Assembly (NCBI RefSeq): GCF_024158745.1 | Contig: NZ_JAMZAW010000023.1 | Coordinates: 1-64,000, forward strand | Length of the DNA stretch: 64,000 nucleotides | From: Paenibacillus tyrphae | GTDB lineage: Bacteria > Bacillota > Bacilli > Paenibacillales > NBRC-103111 | Reading direction: 5' to 3' | Shown: positions 44,690 through 53,053 of the stretch, piece by piece | How the letters are laid out: every line of letters begins with the position of its first letter | Numbering within the stretch: the stretch's first letter is position 1 | Translations under genes and position numbers: made by a program | The notes under the pieces: model-generated | Seen by the model: the letters and a program-made list of their open reading frames with translations, nothing else | Told to the model about the DNA's origin: nothing | Databases searched by the model: none

Positions 44690-44828
44690 TCAGCTTTTAG
44701 CTTAATTATCAAGCTTTGGAAAACTGAAAATGAAGAAATTGGGAGAAAAATTAAGCAAATAGTTTGTTTTTTAGATGTTTTTATGCGATAATTAATCTAT
44801 ATGATTAAATAGAATGGTTGTCATTTTG

Positions 44829-44841
44829 AAGCTAATAGCTT
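44829..44841. promoter_or_regulatory. Operator-like palindrome AAGCTAATAGCTT
   Basis: A perfect 13-base palindrome sharing the nine-base core GCTAATAGC with the site at 42991, located upstream of the gene at 44895. Confidence 0.6.
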
Positions 44842-44894
44842 ATTCTTAGTTTCGTAAAGCGAACGCTATGTTAACGAATGGAGGCGCCTCGAAT

Positions 44895-45212
44895 ATGACG
44901 AATTACGTCCAAAACCTTGAATCTGCAAACGCGGTTCAACCGGCTAACCTTGCAAGGGAACGGCGGCAAGCTGCCGCAAAAACGGCGAAGAGCAGCAAGG
45001 CGGAACAGGTTTACAGTGGGCAAGCAGGTCCTTGGGAACCGCGTCAACCGGTGACTTTGGAGATGATGCGGACGAAGTTTGCCGGGCTCGTTCAAGCCGG
45101 ACGTCAATGTGAAATTCGGGCGCTCCTCCGGAACTACGGCGCCGAACGGCTGCCGGACGTTCCGACGGAATATTTTGACGAGCTGCTCCACGCGGCGGAA
45201 AAGCTCGGGTGA
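44895..45212 (+). CDS. Small phage protein ahead of the second ArpU-like gene
   Basis: About 105 residues. A low-complexity N-terminal half is followed by VTLEMMRTKFAGLVQAGRQCEIRALLRNYGAERLPDVP, a helical motif I associate with short phage proteins often labelled rRNA-biogenesis-like; function unknown. GGAGG stands ten bases before the ATG at 44895. Its stop overlaps the beginning of the next open frame. Confidence 0.65.
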   Translation: MTNYVQNLESANAVQPANLARERRQAAAKTAKSSKAEQVYSGQAGPWEPRQPVTLEMMRTKFAGLVQAGRQCEIRALLRNYGAERLPDVPTEYFDELLHAAEKLG

Positions 45213-45286
45213 ATGCTGTTGCAAGTTTAAGCTGTAAGTTCGATCGGACATACTTCCAGAGAATGACGAGAGGGGAACAAACCGGA

Positions 45287-45799
45287 ATGATGATGCTTAA
45301 TCTCGAACAAAACTACGAAAAAGTGGCTATAGATCAGCTTCGCGGATATAAACGGCTTGTCGGACGAATCAAGATGCTTGAGAAGTACCCTGTCAGCGGC
45401 GGTCTGCGGCTCGGCACGATAGTCCAGGACGGTCAGCTGCAAGACCTGCACCGGCAATGGCGGAAGCTGGTGGCATCCAGCGCAGACCAAGAAGCGCTGC
45501 GAAGCACAGAGGCGAAAATCAAGGCGCTATTGGTAGGGCAGTTGGGTACATCGGACGGCTATCAGGGGATACTGGGGCGGGTAAGCGAGTTGGAGGAGCT
45601 GGGACGGCAAAAAGAGCAGATGGAGCAAGCCATGGACGCTCTAGACGATTTTAAGCACGAATACGCGCAAGTGCTCAAGTTATTGTATGTGGATGGAAAC
45701 GAGCCGAATGACATCGCTTGCGATCTGGGCATCTCCCTATCCACCTTCTATGGATGGAGGCGCAAAGCGTTGAAGGAATACGGAATATTGATTAGCTAG
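45287..45799 (+). CDS. ArpU/sigma-like phage regulator, second copy
   Basis: About 170 residues, mostly helical, with a long coiled-coil stretch (RVSELEELGRQKEQMEQAMDAL) and a C-terminal helix-turn-helix (EPNDIACDLGISLSTFYGWRRKAL). This resembles DUF1492/ArpU-type late regulators. The start is uncertain: ATG 45287 has GAGGGG 11 bases upstream, while the frame is open back to 45209. A terminator follows immediately. Confidence 0.65.
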   Translation: MMMLNLEQNYEKVAIDQLRGYKRLVGRIKMLEKYPVSGGLRLGTIVQDGQLQDLHRQWRKLVASSADQEALRSTEAKIKALLVGQLGTSDGYQGILGRVSELEELGRQKEQMEQAMDALDDFKHEYAQVLKLLYVDGNEPNDIACDLGISLSTFYGWRRKALKEYGILIS

Positions 45800-45826
45800 A
45801 GTCGCAGCGGGCTGCGGCTCTTTTTT
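45798..45826 (+). terminator. Terminator after the second ArpU-like gene
   Basis: AGAGTCGCAG pairs with CTGCGGCTCT and runs into TTTTTT; the arms nearly match the terminator at 46700. Confidence 0.85.
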
Positions 45827-45915
45827 GCGTTATGGGTCTGCTTGACCAGCGCGGCAAGATTTGCCTGTGCTATAATAGAGCTAATTTTCAAGAATGAGGA
45901 AATGGGGAGGAACCG

Positions 45916-46551
45916 ATGCTTCAGCAGGATTTGGCATTCATTAAAACCGTTAAAATGGAAGACATTCCGTGGCAGCGCCTGATCTCCTCCTACGGACGGG
46001 CAGCGGCGTTCCCGCAATGGTTTCATGCGATAGCTCATGGAGATGGGGAAGCAATGGGCAAAGCCGCCGAGCGATTGGCCGAGGAACTGGAGCACCAAAG
46101 CACGCTGTGGCACGCTACGCCGTTCGGCGTCATTTTTGCGATGCGGATGCTTGGCGAAGCTGCGAGCGATTCTATGAAGCAGGAATTAAGCGAGCCGAAG
46201 CGGGAGCAATTGAATGCGCTAATCGTGGCGATCCTGAACATGTGCCAGCCCATTGCGGTTGCGTGCGCAGATACGCTAGGCCATGTCGTCGATATGGAAC
46301 CGCTTCCGTCCATCACCGATCTGCTTCGCGAAAGCGAGCTTTGGCCGGAAGACGAAGAAGAGGATGAGGAACGTTGGGAGGACGATCCCGTCTCCGATCA
46401 GGCATTTTACAGCTTCGTCTATTATACGGCGCAAATTTTGCTTCTATATAAGGAAGATATTCGCAAGCTTTGCGATTCGGTGTGTGAGGAAGTGCGGGAT
46501 GCCGCGAAGGAGCTGTATGCGGAGGTAGGTCGTATTGAGGTTGGGGGCTGA
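45916..46551 (+). CDS. Unknown helical protein between the regulators and the tail genes
   Basis: 211 residues, soluble and mainly helical, with an acidic stretch (WPEDEEEDEERWEDD) near residue 145. GGGGAGGAACCG precedes the ATG. It has its own terminator-bounded transcription unit at the exact place where head genes would stand in PBSX-like prophages. No family recognised. A role in immunity, regulation or assembly is possible but unsupported. Confidence 0.65.
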   Translation: MLQQDLAFIKTVKMEDIPWQRLISSYGRAAAFPQWFHAIAHGDGEAMGKAAERLAEELEHQSTLWHATPFGVIFAMRMLGEAASDSMKQELSEPKREQLNALIVAILNMCQPIAVACADTLGHVVDMEPLPSITDLLRESELWPEDEEEDEERWEDDPVSDQAFYSFVYYTAQILLLYKEDIRKLCDSVCEEVRDAAKELYAEVGRIEVGG

Positions 46552-46699
46552 GGTTGATTCGGGGGAAGCCGGTGGAATTTCGTCGGAATTTCGCTGTAAA
46601 AGCGTTGGATTAACCATGGACAACCTTTGTAACGAAGTGCGGTTTTCCCGTGCTATGATGTTAATGTAAGATAATTGTGCTAAGGGGAACACGAACGAA

Positions 46700-46725
46700 A
46701 GAGTCGCAGCGATGCGGCTCTTTTT
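46700..46725 (+). terminator. Terminator upstream of the tail operon
   Basis: AGAGTCGCA pairs with TGCGGCTCT (one G-U) and TTTTT follows. Confidence 0.85.
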
Positions 46726-46771
46726 GCATTCGCTCCGCCGTACAAGATTAGGCTTCAGGGGGAGGGAGGAT

Positions 46772-46834
46772 ATGGAGCGGTTGCGCAAACTGGATGGTAC
46801 AGTTCGAGCAGGCGATTTCCGGAGCACCCTTTGA
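46772..46834 (+). CDS. Possible 20-residue peptide or gene remnant
   Basis: The frame encodes MERLRKLDGTVRAGDFRSTL after a purine-rich GGGAGGGAGGAT. It could be the stub of a deleted head-tail connector gene or a chance frame. The rest of the 46552-46914 gap holds a terminator and probably the tail-operon promoter. Confidence 0.25.
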   Translation: MERLRKLDGTVRAGDFRSTL

Positions 46835-46914
46835 GGTGTAAGCCGCTGTCAGGCGGAAACGCAAGCTGCGGCAATTCATGAAGCTTTTATCCGGCTTCTA
46901 TCGGGGTGGTGAAC

Positions 46915-47343
46915 GTGGAAGAAATTAAGCAGGGGATCGCGAAACGGCTCAAGGAATTGTTTCCGGCCGCGAGCGTCTATACGGAACAAGTCGAGCAGGG
47001 CTTTACGAAGCCTGCTTTTTTTGTTCGGCAAACGGAAGGTGCGCAGAAGCACGTAATGAACCGCCGGTATATCCGGACGGGGACGTTCGACATCGCCTAC
47101 TTTCCGGTTCCGGGTAGTCCGCAGTTGATTCGCGATTGCGAGACGGTCCGGGATACGTTGTACGAGCGGCTTGAGCTGATCTCGTGGGAAGGTCATACGT
47201 ATCGCAGCTCAGGTATGCGTTACACGTTGGCGGACAACGTGCTTCATTTTTATGTAAGCTTCGAGGTTCATGTGATGCGGCCGAAAGAGGCCGTGCCTAC
47301 GATGCGAAATCTAGTACAGGAGGAACATATCCGACATGATTAA
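46915..47343 (+). CDS. Tail terminator protein (XkdJ-like)
   Basis: About 142 residues with the pattern of phage tail-terminator proteins of PBSX-type phages (EEIKQGIAKRLKELFP, VRQTEGAQKHVMNRRY, FDIAYFP, SFEVHVMR). It caps the tail tube. Start GTG at 46915 is favoured by GGGGTGGTGAAC; GTG codons at 46906 and 46909 are alternatives. First gene of the tail operon, overlapping the next by eight bases. Confidence 0.75.
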   Translation: MEEIKQGIAKRLKELFPAASVYTEQVEQGFTKPAFFVRQTEGAQKHVMNRRYIRTGTFDIAYFPVPGSPQLIRDCETVRDTLYERLELISWEGHTYRSSGMRYTLADNVLHFYVSFEVHVMRPKEAVPTMRNLVQEEHIRHD

Positions 47344-47557
47344 AAAAGGGACGTCGAAAGCGGCAGCCATGAAGGAAGAAACGGCTGCGGCTCAGGAGAG
47401 CTTGCCGGCCTTTACGAAGCAGCAGTTTTTGGAGTCGAAGCTGTTTACGGCGCAGCAAAAAGATTTGCTGAACGCTCTGCTGCAAGATGAGGAAACGTAT
47501 ACGACCGATCAGGTCAAACAACAAATCGAACAATATTTGAAAAAGGCGGTGGAATAG
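47336..47557 (+). CDS. Small protein preceding the tail sheath
   Basis: 73 residues: a Lys/Ala-rich N-terminus followed by a helical part (FTKQQFLESKLFTAQQKDLLNALL). Proteins of this size and position occur before the sheath gene in PBSX-type tail clusters; function not known. CAGGAGG lies 12 bases upstream, inside the preceding gene. Confidence 0.6.
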   Translation: MIKKGTSKAAAMKEETAAAQESLPAFTKQQFLESKLFTAQQKDLLNALLQDEETYTTDQVKQQIEQYLKKAVE

Positions 47558-48874
47558 ATGGCAGGCGGAACATGGACAACTCAAAACAAAGTACGCCCAG
47601 GGGTGTACATCAATTTCGAAGGTGAAGGTAAACCGGCCGGTGCAGCCGGCGAACGCGGGATTATGACGATGGCGCTGCCGCTTGGCTGGGGCGAAGCGAA
47701 AAAGGTGCTGACCGTGGCTGCAGGAGACGATGTGAAAACGCTGCTCGGCTACGATATCGCAGCGCCTCAGCTGCTGCTGGTTCGGGAGGCTTTGAAACGT
47801 GCCAAAACGGTGCTTCTGTATCGTTTGAATGCAGGTACGAAGGCGGCTGCAACGGTTGGCGCGCTGAAAGTGACAGCTAAGCACGGCGGCGTGCGCGGCA
47901 ACGATTTGTCCGTCGTCGTTCAAGCGAATATCGACGATAATACGAAATTCGACGTGAAGACGCTGCTGGCCGGTCAATCCGTCGATTCCCAAATCGTGGC
48001 CAATATCGCCGGGCTGAAAGCGAACGATTGGGTCGTATTTAGCGGCACGGGCGATTTGACGGCAACGGCGGGCGCTTCGCTCACCGGCGGTGCTGACGGT
48101 ACCGTGACGAACCAGGACCATACCGATTACCTCGGGGCGATCGAAGTGTTCGACTTCCAAACGATGGCGCTCGCATCCGGCGACGCTACGTTGAAATCCG
48201 TCTACACGGCATTCGTGAAGCGGCTTAGAGACACCGAAGGCAAGAAGGTTCAGGCCGTGCTGGAAAACTATCCGGCAGCCGACTTCGAAGGTATCATCAG
48301 CGTCAAAAACGGCGTCGTGCTGAAGGACGGGACCGTTCTGGATGCGGTGAAAGCGACGGTATGGGTAGCTGCGGCTACAGCCGGGGCGCAGGTAAACCAA
48401 TCGCTGACGTACCAAGCGTACGACGATGCGGTCGACGTGGACATCCGTTACACGAACTCCCAAATCGAATCCGCACTGCGCGGCGGTGAGGTTGTTTTTG
48501 TGCAAAACAAAGGCCGTGCCATTATCGAGCAGGACCTGAACACGTTCAAAAGCTTCCTGCCGACCAAGGGCAAAGCATTCTCCAAAAACCGCGTGATCCG
48601 CGTGCTCGACGGCATCGCCAACGATATTAAGCGGATTTTCGAGACATTCTACATTGGCAAAGTGAACAACGACCACGACGGCCGCAATTTGCTGTGGAAC
48701 GAGGTCGTTACTTACTTGAGAACGCTGCAGGCGAACGCGGCCATCCAAAGCTTCAATTCGGAAACCGACGTGAATGTCATTCAAGGCCAGGACGCTGACA
48801 GCGTATTTGTAGAGCTGCACATCCAGCCGGTGGATTCGATTGAAAAAATCTACATGAAAGTGACGGTGAAGTAA
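47558..48874 (+). CDS. xkdK: Contractile tail sheath protein
   Basis: 438 residues. The opening GGTWTTQNKVRPGVYINFEG, the middle insertion domain and the C-terminal TYLRTLQANAAIQSFNSETDVNV and DSIEKIYMKVTV match the PBSX XkdK branch of sheath proteins (T4 gp18 fold). It polymerises around the tube and contracts on firing. It immediately follows the 73-residue gene and precedes the tube gene by one base. Confidence 0.92.
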   Translation: MAGGTWTTQNKVRPGVYINFEGEGKPAGAAGERGIMTMALPLGWGEAKKVLTVAAGDDVKTLLGYDIAAPQLLLVREALKRAKTVLLYRLNAGTKAAATVGALKVTAKHGGVRGNDLSVVVQANIDDNTKFDVKTLLAGQSVDSQIVANIAGLKANDWVVFSGTGDLTATAGASLTGGADGTVTNQDHTDYLGAIEVFDFQTMALASGDATLKSVYTAFVKRLRDTEGKKVQAVLENYPAADFEGIISVKNGVVLKDGTVLDAVKATVWVAAATAGAQVNQSLTYQAYDDAVDVDIRYTNSQIESALRGGEVVFVQNKGRAIIEQDLNTFKSFLPTKGKAFSKNRVIRVLDGIANDIKRIFETFYIGKVNNDHDGRNLLWNEVVTYLRTLQANAAIQSFNSETDVNVIQGQDADSVFVELHIQPVDSIEKIYMKVTVK

Positions 48875-48875
48875 C

Positions 48876-49349
48876 ATGGCAGAACAAAAAGTGTTACATG
48901 CTCGCGATACGATTAGCGGTCAGGAAGGCCGTGCTTATGCAACGATTAATGGAAATGCGGAAGAAATGTTCTACGTTAAAAAGCTGGAAGCCAAAGTCGA
49001 GAAGGAAAAGGCCGAAATCAAGGCGCTTGGCCGCCGGGGAACGCAAAGCAAAGCGAAAGGCTGGAAGGGCACCGGCAGCATGACGATTTACTACATCACT
49101 ACGCTTTTCCGTGATCTGATGAATGAATATATGGTCAGCGGCAAGGATACTTATTTCGATATTACGGTAACGAACGAGGATCCTTCCTCTTCCGTTGGAA
49201 TGCAAACCGTTATTATTAAAAATGTCAACCTGGACAGCGTCATTATGGCGTCTCTCGATACCGGAAGTGACACATTGGAGGAGGAAATCTCCTTCACCTT
49301 CGACGGTATCGAAATTAAAGATCGTTTCAAAGCCCCTTCCATGAACTAA
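48876..49349 (+). CDS. xkdM: Tail tube protein
   Basis: 157 residues of the XkdM family (T4 gp19-like beta barrel): ISGQEGRAYATINGNAEEMFYVKKLEAKVEKEKAEIK near the start and GSDTLEEEISFTFDGIEIKDRF near the end. It forms the inner tube that punctures the target. Ordinary size for the family. Confidence 0.92.
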   Translation: MAEQKVLHARDTISGQEGRAYATINGNAEEMFYVKKLEAKVEKEKAEIKALGRRGTQSKAKGWKGTGSMTIYYITTLFRDLMNEYMVSGKDTYFDITVTNEDPSSSVGMQTVIIKNVNLDSVIMASLDTGSDTLEEEISFTFDGIEIKDRFKAPSMN

Positions 49350-49374
49350 TCACATTAACAGGAGGACATGATTC

Positions 49375-49797
49375 ATGAGCGATTTAAGCGTATTTTTTGC
49401 CCAAAATGCAGAAGCCAGCACGATTGAGGAAGTCGTTATTTCCGAACGATTCAAGGACCGGGAGGGCGTTCCGGTACCTTGGCGCCTCCGCAGCATGACG
49501 GAGGAGGAAAACGAGGCGGTACGCAAAGCCGTCACGAAGCGCGTCAAAGGCAAAGGCGGCAGCTACACCACCGAAGTCGACCAGAATGAATATATCGCCA
49601 AGCTGGCCGTGAACAGCGTCGTTTTCCCGAACCTGAAGGACGCGGAATTGCAGCAATCGTACGGCGTGCTTGGCGCCGAGTCGCTGCTGCGCAAAATGCT
49701 GCTCCCCGGGGAGTACGCAAACCTGCTCCAAAAGGTGCAGGAGCTCAACGGCTTCGACAAGGATATGAACGAGCTGGTTGACGAAGTAAAAAACTGA
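49375..49797 (+). CDS. xkdN: Tail assembly chaperone, short form
   Basis: 140 residues of the XkdN/phage TAC family (gpG-like), acidic and helical, ending MNELVDEVKN. It guides tape measure and tube assembly. AGGAGG precedes the ATG by about ten bases. Its last two sense codons form the slippery site A AAA AAC directly before TGA, so a longer frameshifted form is expected. Confidence 0.88.
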   Translation: MSDLSVFFAQNAEASTIEEVVISERFKDREGVPVPWRLRSMTEEENEAVRKAVTKRVKGKGGSYTTEVDQNEYIAKLAVNSVVFPNLKDAELQQSYGVLGAESLLRKMLLPGEYANLLQKVQELNGFDKDMNELVDEVKN

Positions 49798-49967
49798 TCA
49801 ACGAGGGCGCAGGCGAGGCGAATTACGCCTACTATGCCCTCCACGAGCTTCACATTTTACCGCAGGATCTTATGGCGATGTCGCGGCGCGAAAGGGCCGC
49901 GATCTACGCCATGATCGACGTGCGGGTGGAAAAGGAAAAGCGCGCCCGCGCTAAAAAAGGGCTATGA
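49788..49967 (+). CDS. Minus-1 frameshift extension of the tail assembly chaperone
   Basis: From the slippery heptamer AAAAAAC at 49788-49794 the -1 frame continues KLINEGAGEANYAYYALHE... to TGA at 49965-49967, adding about 57 residues to XkdN (gpG-T-like fusion). The extension contains MSRRERAAIYAMID, typical of such T-type parts. It has no good start of its own, which supports expression by frameshifting. Confidence 0.8.
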   Translation, partial: KKLINEGAGEANYAYYALHELHILPQDLMAMSRRERAAIYAMIDVRVEKEKRARAKKGL

Positions 49968-49969
49968 GG

Positions 49970-49996
49970 AGCGTCTCTTAGGAGGCGCTTCTTTTT
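49970..49996 (+). terminator. Hairpin with T run inside the tail operon
   Basis: AGCGTCTC and GAGGCGCT pair around TTAG and are followed by TCTTTTT, between the chaperone and the tape measure. It could reduce read-through and so lower downstream expression relative to sheath and tube. Confidence 0.65.
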
Positions 49997-50024
49997 AGGT
50001 TGTTGAAAGGAGGTAGGGTGAGTA

Positions 50025-52253
50025 ATGGCGTCAGTTTCAGCACTTTTGAAAATTTTTAACCAAATCTCCAAAGGGCTGCAGCTAAAAACGTTGAAAGCAG
50101 GCAAGGCCAGCCAAAGTACCGGCAAAGTTTTGGGACAAAAGGAGTCGGTCGGTAAACGGTTTTCCCAAGTCTTGGGAAGAATTGACCACAGAGTGGCGTT
50201 AGAACCTGCAAAACAAGGCAGTCCCGATGCTCAAAAGGAGACGTTCGTCAAGAGATTTTCCGGTGCGTTTACAAATCTTAAAAACAAGATGACGCAATGG
50301 GGGCCTTTCAAGAAGGGAAACTCTGGCAAGTCACAAACGGATGCAGTAGGTCAAGATTCAAACCAAGCCAATTCGTCAAAGGGCTCGTTTTTACAAAACG
50401 CTGTGCATGTATCGACTCTCTTACTAAACGCTTTGCGTATGTATAGGGTTATTCAAGCAATAAAGAATGGTTCGGGGCAAAAAAATCCTTTTAGCGATGC
50501 GGCCAAAAAGAACGAAGAACTTGCCCAATCCCAAGACAAAGTCAATGATAAGTTGAAAAAAGGAAAAAAAGAAAGTGCAGGGATGCTGGAAAATTTTCAA
50601 AAGCAAGCATCTGCAATTGTAAATCTTGAAAATGCTCAAAAGCTTTTCCAAGCTACCGTTGGAGGAGCAATGGAGCAGCAGGATCAGAAGGAAATGTTCA
50701 TTAAGCGCACGGGCAGCAAGCAGGTCGGTACGGATATGTTTGAGATGTTCAAAGATGAAGCGATGAAGTCGGGGACGAATGTGAAAGAGTACTTGGCGAA
50801 TTCTTTGAATTTCATGTCGGTAACCGAAAACTCGGACCAAATTACCAAGCTTAATAAAATAGCCCAACGCCTTGCTTTTTTCGATCCGGAGAAAAAAGGA
50901 CTTGAAGAGAATGGCTCAGCGATAAAAGAGGCTCTTGGCGGAGACGGTAAAGCGATGGATTCCTTGCTGGAGCGTTTTGCGATAAGTCCGGATAAAGCAA
51001 AGTCCTTGAACTTTGAAGAACTTACGCAAAAAGGGGATGCAGACGGGTTCATTTCCGCTCTAGAGAAGCTCTTGGAACTGAATAATATGGGGCAGGGCGT
51101 ATATGACAAAATCTCCGATGTCCCAACCGAGCAAATTGCTACTCTGGGCGATCACATCAAAAACGCTTTTGCTAATTCGGGACAAGCCGCTTTGACAGCG
51201 CTGATGCCAATCGTAACGATGATCAATGAGGCGTTTGAATCCGGGAAGTTCCAGCCGTTCTTCGACGGTCTTTCAGCTGCGCTGTATGGTATCGCCAGCG
51301 TAACGGCAACTGTTGTGCAGTTTCTCTTGGATAACTGGACTACGGTTCAAAACGTTCTGCTTATTCTTGGCGGGGTGCTTCTGGTTCTTGCTGCCATTTG
51401 GCTGATCCAGTGGCTTGCTGGAATATGGCCGATACTGTTGATCATCGGAATCATCATGTTGCTGATAGATATTTTAAATCAGGTCGGCGTGTCAACAAGC
51501 GAGATTGTCGCTATAGTGATAGGGGTATTTTTCGGTTTATATACATTTCTGCGGAACGTGTTTGCCCTGCTTTGGGATATCATTGTTACTTTCGTAGAAT
51601 CTGCGGCAAATGCTTTTTATGATCCTGTAAACGCCGTTAAAACTTTGATTTACGAAGTGGCAAAAGATGTGCTCGACTTTATCAATACAATTATCGGAGA
51701 TATAGATTCGATTATTGTAAAAATCAATAAAGCATTTGGCAAAAATATTTCGGTCATTGGACAAATAGACGGCAAATGGGTAGAGGACTTAAAGCCGGAA
51801 CAAGGAAAAGCAAAATTTGATCTGTCTAAATATAGGCTGGAGCAGCAAAGTGTTTTGGATGGCTATAACCAAGGAAAGAGTTTTGCCGAAAACGCCATGA
51901 AATTTGTTGCAGATAAGGGAGCTAATATGAAACAGCAATTTAGCGGCTGGAACAATATGCTCAATAAGGATTCGCCACCAGCTAAGCAGCCCGGCTCCGA
52001 GCTTCCTAATCTCAACCACGTGAACTCGATCGGCCAAATCGATAATACGGTCGATATCTCCAGCGAAGACTTAAAGGTTATGCGGGATTTGGCTGAAATT
52101 CAAAGCATCCAAAACTTTGTGACGCTGACGCCGACCGTGCAAGTGACCACCGGGGATATTCACCAGCCAACCGATGCGAACGAAATGATCCGGCGCATCG
52201 AAGAAGTGATGTCGCGCGAAATCGCAAATTCCGCTCAAGGGGTGTACGCGTGA
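50025..52253 (+). CDS. xkdO: Tape measure protein
   Basis: 742 residues. A basic, Ser/Gln-rich N-terminal part, a long helical middle, three or four hydrophobic helices at about 405-530 (VLLILGGVLLVLAAIWLI and neighbours) and a soluble C-terminus (IQNFVTLTPTVQVTTGDIHQP). It sets tail length and sits in the tube lumen. GAAAGGAGGTAGG lies upstream of the ATG. Base composition is lower in GC than its neighbours. If fully helical at 1.5 angstrom per residue, the tail would be about 110 nm. Confidence 0.88.
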   Translation: MASVSALLKIFNQISKGLQLKTLKAGKASQSTGKVLGQKESVGKRFSQVLGRIDHRVALEPAKQGSPDAQKETFVKRFSGAFTNLKNKMTQWGPFKKGNSGKSQTDAVGQDSNQANSSKGSFLQNAVHVSTLLLNALRMYRVIQAIKNGSGQKNPFSDAAKKNEELAQSQDKVNDKLKKGKKESAGMLENFQKQASAIVNLENAQKLFQATVGGAMEQQDQKEMFIKRTGSKQVGTDMFEMFKDEAMKSGTNVKEYLANSLNFMSVTENSDQITKLNKIAQRLAFFDPEKKGLEENGSAIKEALGGDGKAMDSLLERFAISPDKAKSLNFEELTQKGDADGFISALEKLLELNNMGQGVYDKISDVPTEQIATLGDHIKNAFANSGQAALTALMPIVTMINEAFESGKFQPFFDGLSAALYGIASVTATVVQFLLDNWTTVQNVLLILGGVLLVLAAIWLIQWLAGIWPILLIIGIIMLLIDILNQVGVSTSEIVAIVIGVFFGLYTFLRNVFALLWDIIVTFVESAANAFYDPVNAVKTLIYEVAKDVLDFINTIIGDIDSIIVKINKAFGKNISVIGQIDGKWVEDLKPEQGKAKFDLSKYRLEQQSVLDGYNQGKSFAENAMKFVADKGANMKQQFSGWNNMLNKDSPPAKQPGSELPNLNHVNSIGQIDNTVDISSEDLKVMRDLAEIQSIQNFVTLTPTVQVTTGDIHQPTDANEMIRRIEEVMSREIANSAQGVYA

Positions 52254-53041
52254 TGGAAGACCATTATTTTATTTATTTGAGCTTTAATAACCAGGCCGAG
52301 GGTTGGAGGCTGCCGGTTAACCCGGAATCGATCGAAATTTCGGAAGAAGGTCAAGGGAAGACGTACAACATTGTCGGCAAAGGCGGGGGGACAGAGGAGA
52401 CGCGTGCGGGCGAAATTAATGTCATTCAGAGCCCGAGGCTGAAAACGGTCAGCTTCAGCAGCTTTTTTCCCTCAAAATCGCACAACTATCCGTTTATTGT
52501 ACAGGGAATTCCGGAGCTGACTCCGAATCCGAAGTATCTGTATCTTAGAGATGGGATTCATGACCCGATGAAATACGTTAAAGATATCCGCAAATGGATG
52601 GAAACCAAGCATCCCATTCGTTTTATGTATATCGTTCGACGCGGTCGCGAAGATGGGAAACTAGATAACGCCAGCGATCGGGACCTTAACTTTCCGGCGT
52701 CGATCGAAAAGTTCGAATGGAAGGAAGTGGCCGGTTCCCCAGGTGATATCGAATATTCGCTGTCTCTCAAGGAATATGTCTTTTACTCCGCCAGAAATGT
52801 TCAGCCCGTTGTGAATGCCAAAGGGGAAACCGTTCTCGTTCAACAGCAGCCTGCCCGCCCGGACGAAGGGGTCATGCCGGAGACGCATACCTTCCAAGAT
52901 GGAGAAAGTCTTACAAAAATATCCACAAAGTACTATGGCGACAGTGCGCGTGCCCGTGAAATCCAAGAGTTTAATGGGATTTCGGATTCGGAAGTGGAAG
53001 GTATCAAAGACGGCACGGTACTGAAACTGCCGCCAAAGTAA
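52253..53041 (+). CDS. xkdP: LysM-containing baseplate/hub protein
   Basis: About 262 residues. An N-terminal domain (LPVNPESIEISEEGQGKTYNIVGKGG...FSSFFPS) typical of XkdP/gp53-like hub proteins is followed by a C-terminal LysM module (HTFQDGESLTKISTKYYGD...LPPK) that can bind peptidoglycan-like glycans. ATG at 52253 overlaps the tape-measure stop; GTG at 52250 is an alternative. Confidence 0.88.
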   Translation: MEDHYFIYLSFNNQAEGWRLPVNPESIEISEEGQGKTYNIVGKGGGTEETRAGEINVIQSPRLKTVSFSSFFPSKSHNYPFIVQGIPELTPNPKYLYLRDGIHDPMKYVKDIRKWMETKHPIRFMYIVRRGREDGKLDNASDRDLNFPASIEKFEWKEVAGSPGDIEYSLSLKEYVFYSARNVQPVVNAKGETVLVQQQPARPDEGVMPETHTFQDGESLTKISTKYYGDSARAREIQEFNGISDSEVEGIKDGTVLKLPPK

Positions 53042-53053
53042 AGGGGGACCGTC

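Noticed and set aside
47297-48877. 526-codon open frame antisense to the sheath gene
   Set aside because: Shadow frame; the sheath protein is convincing and in operon context.
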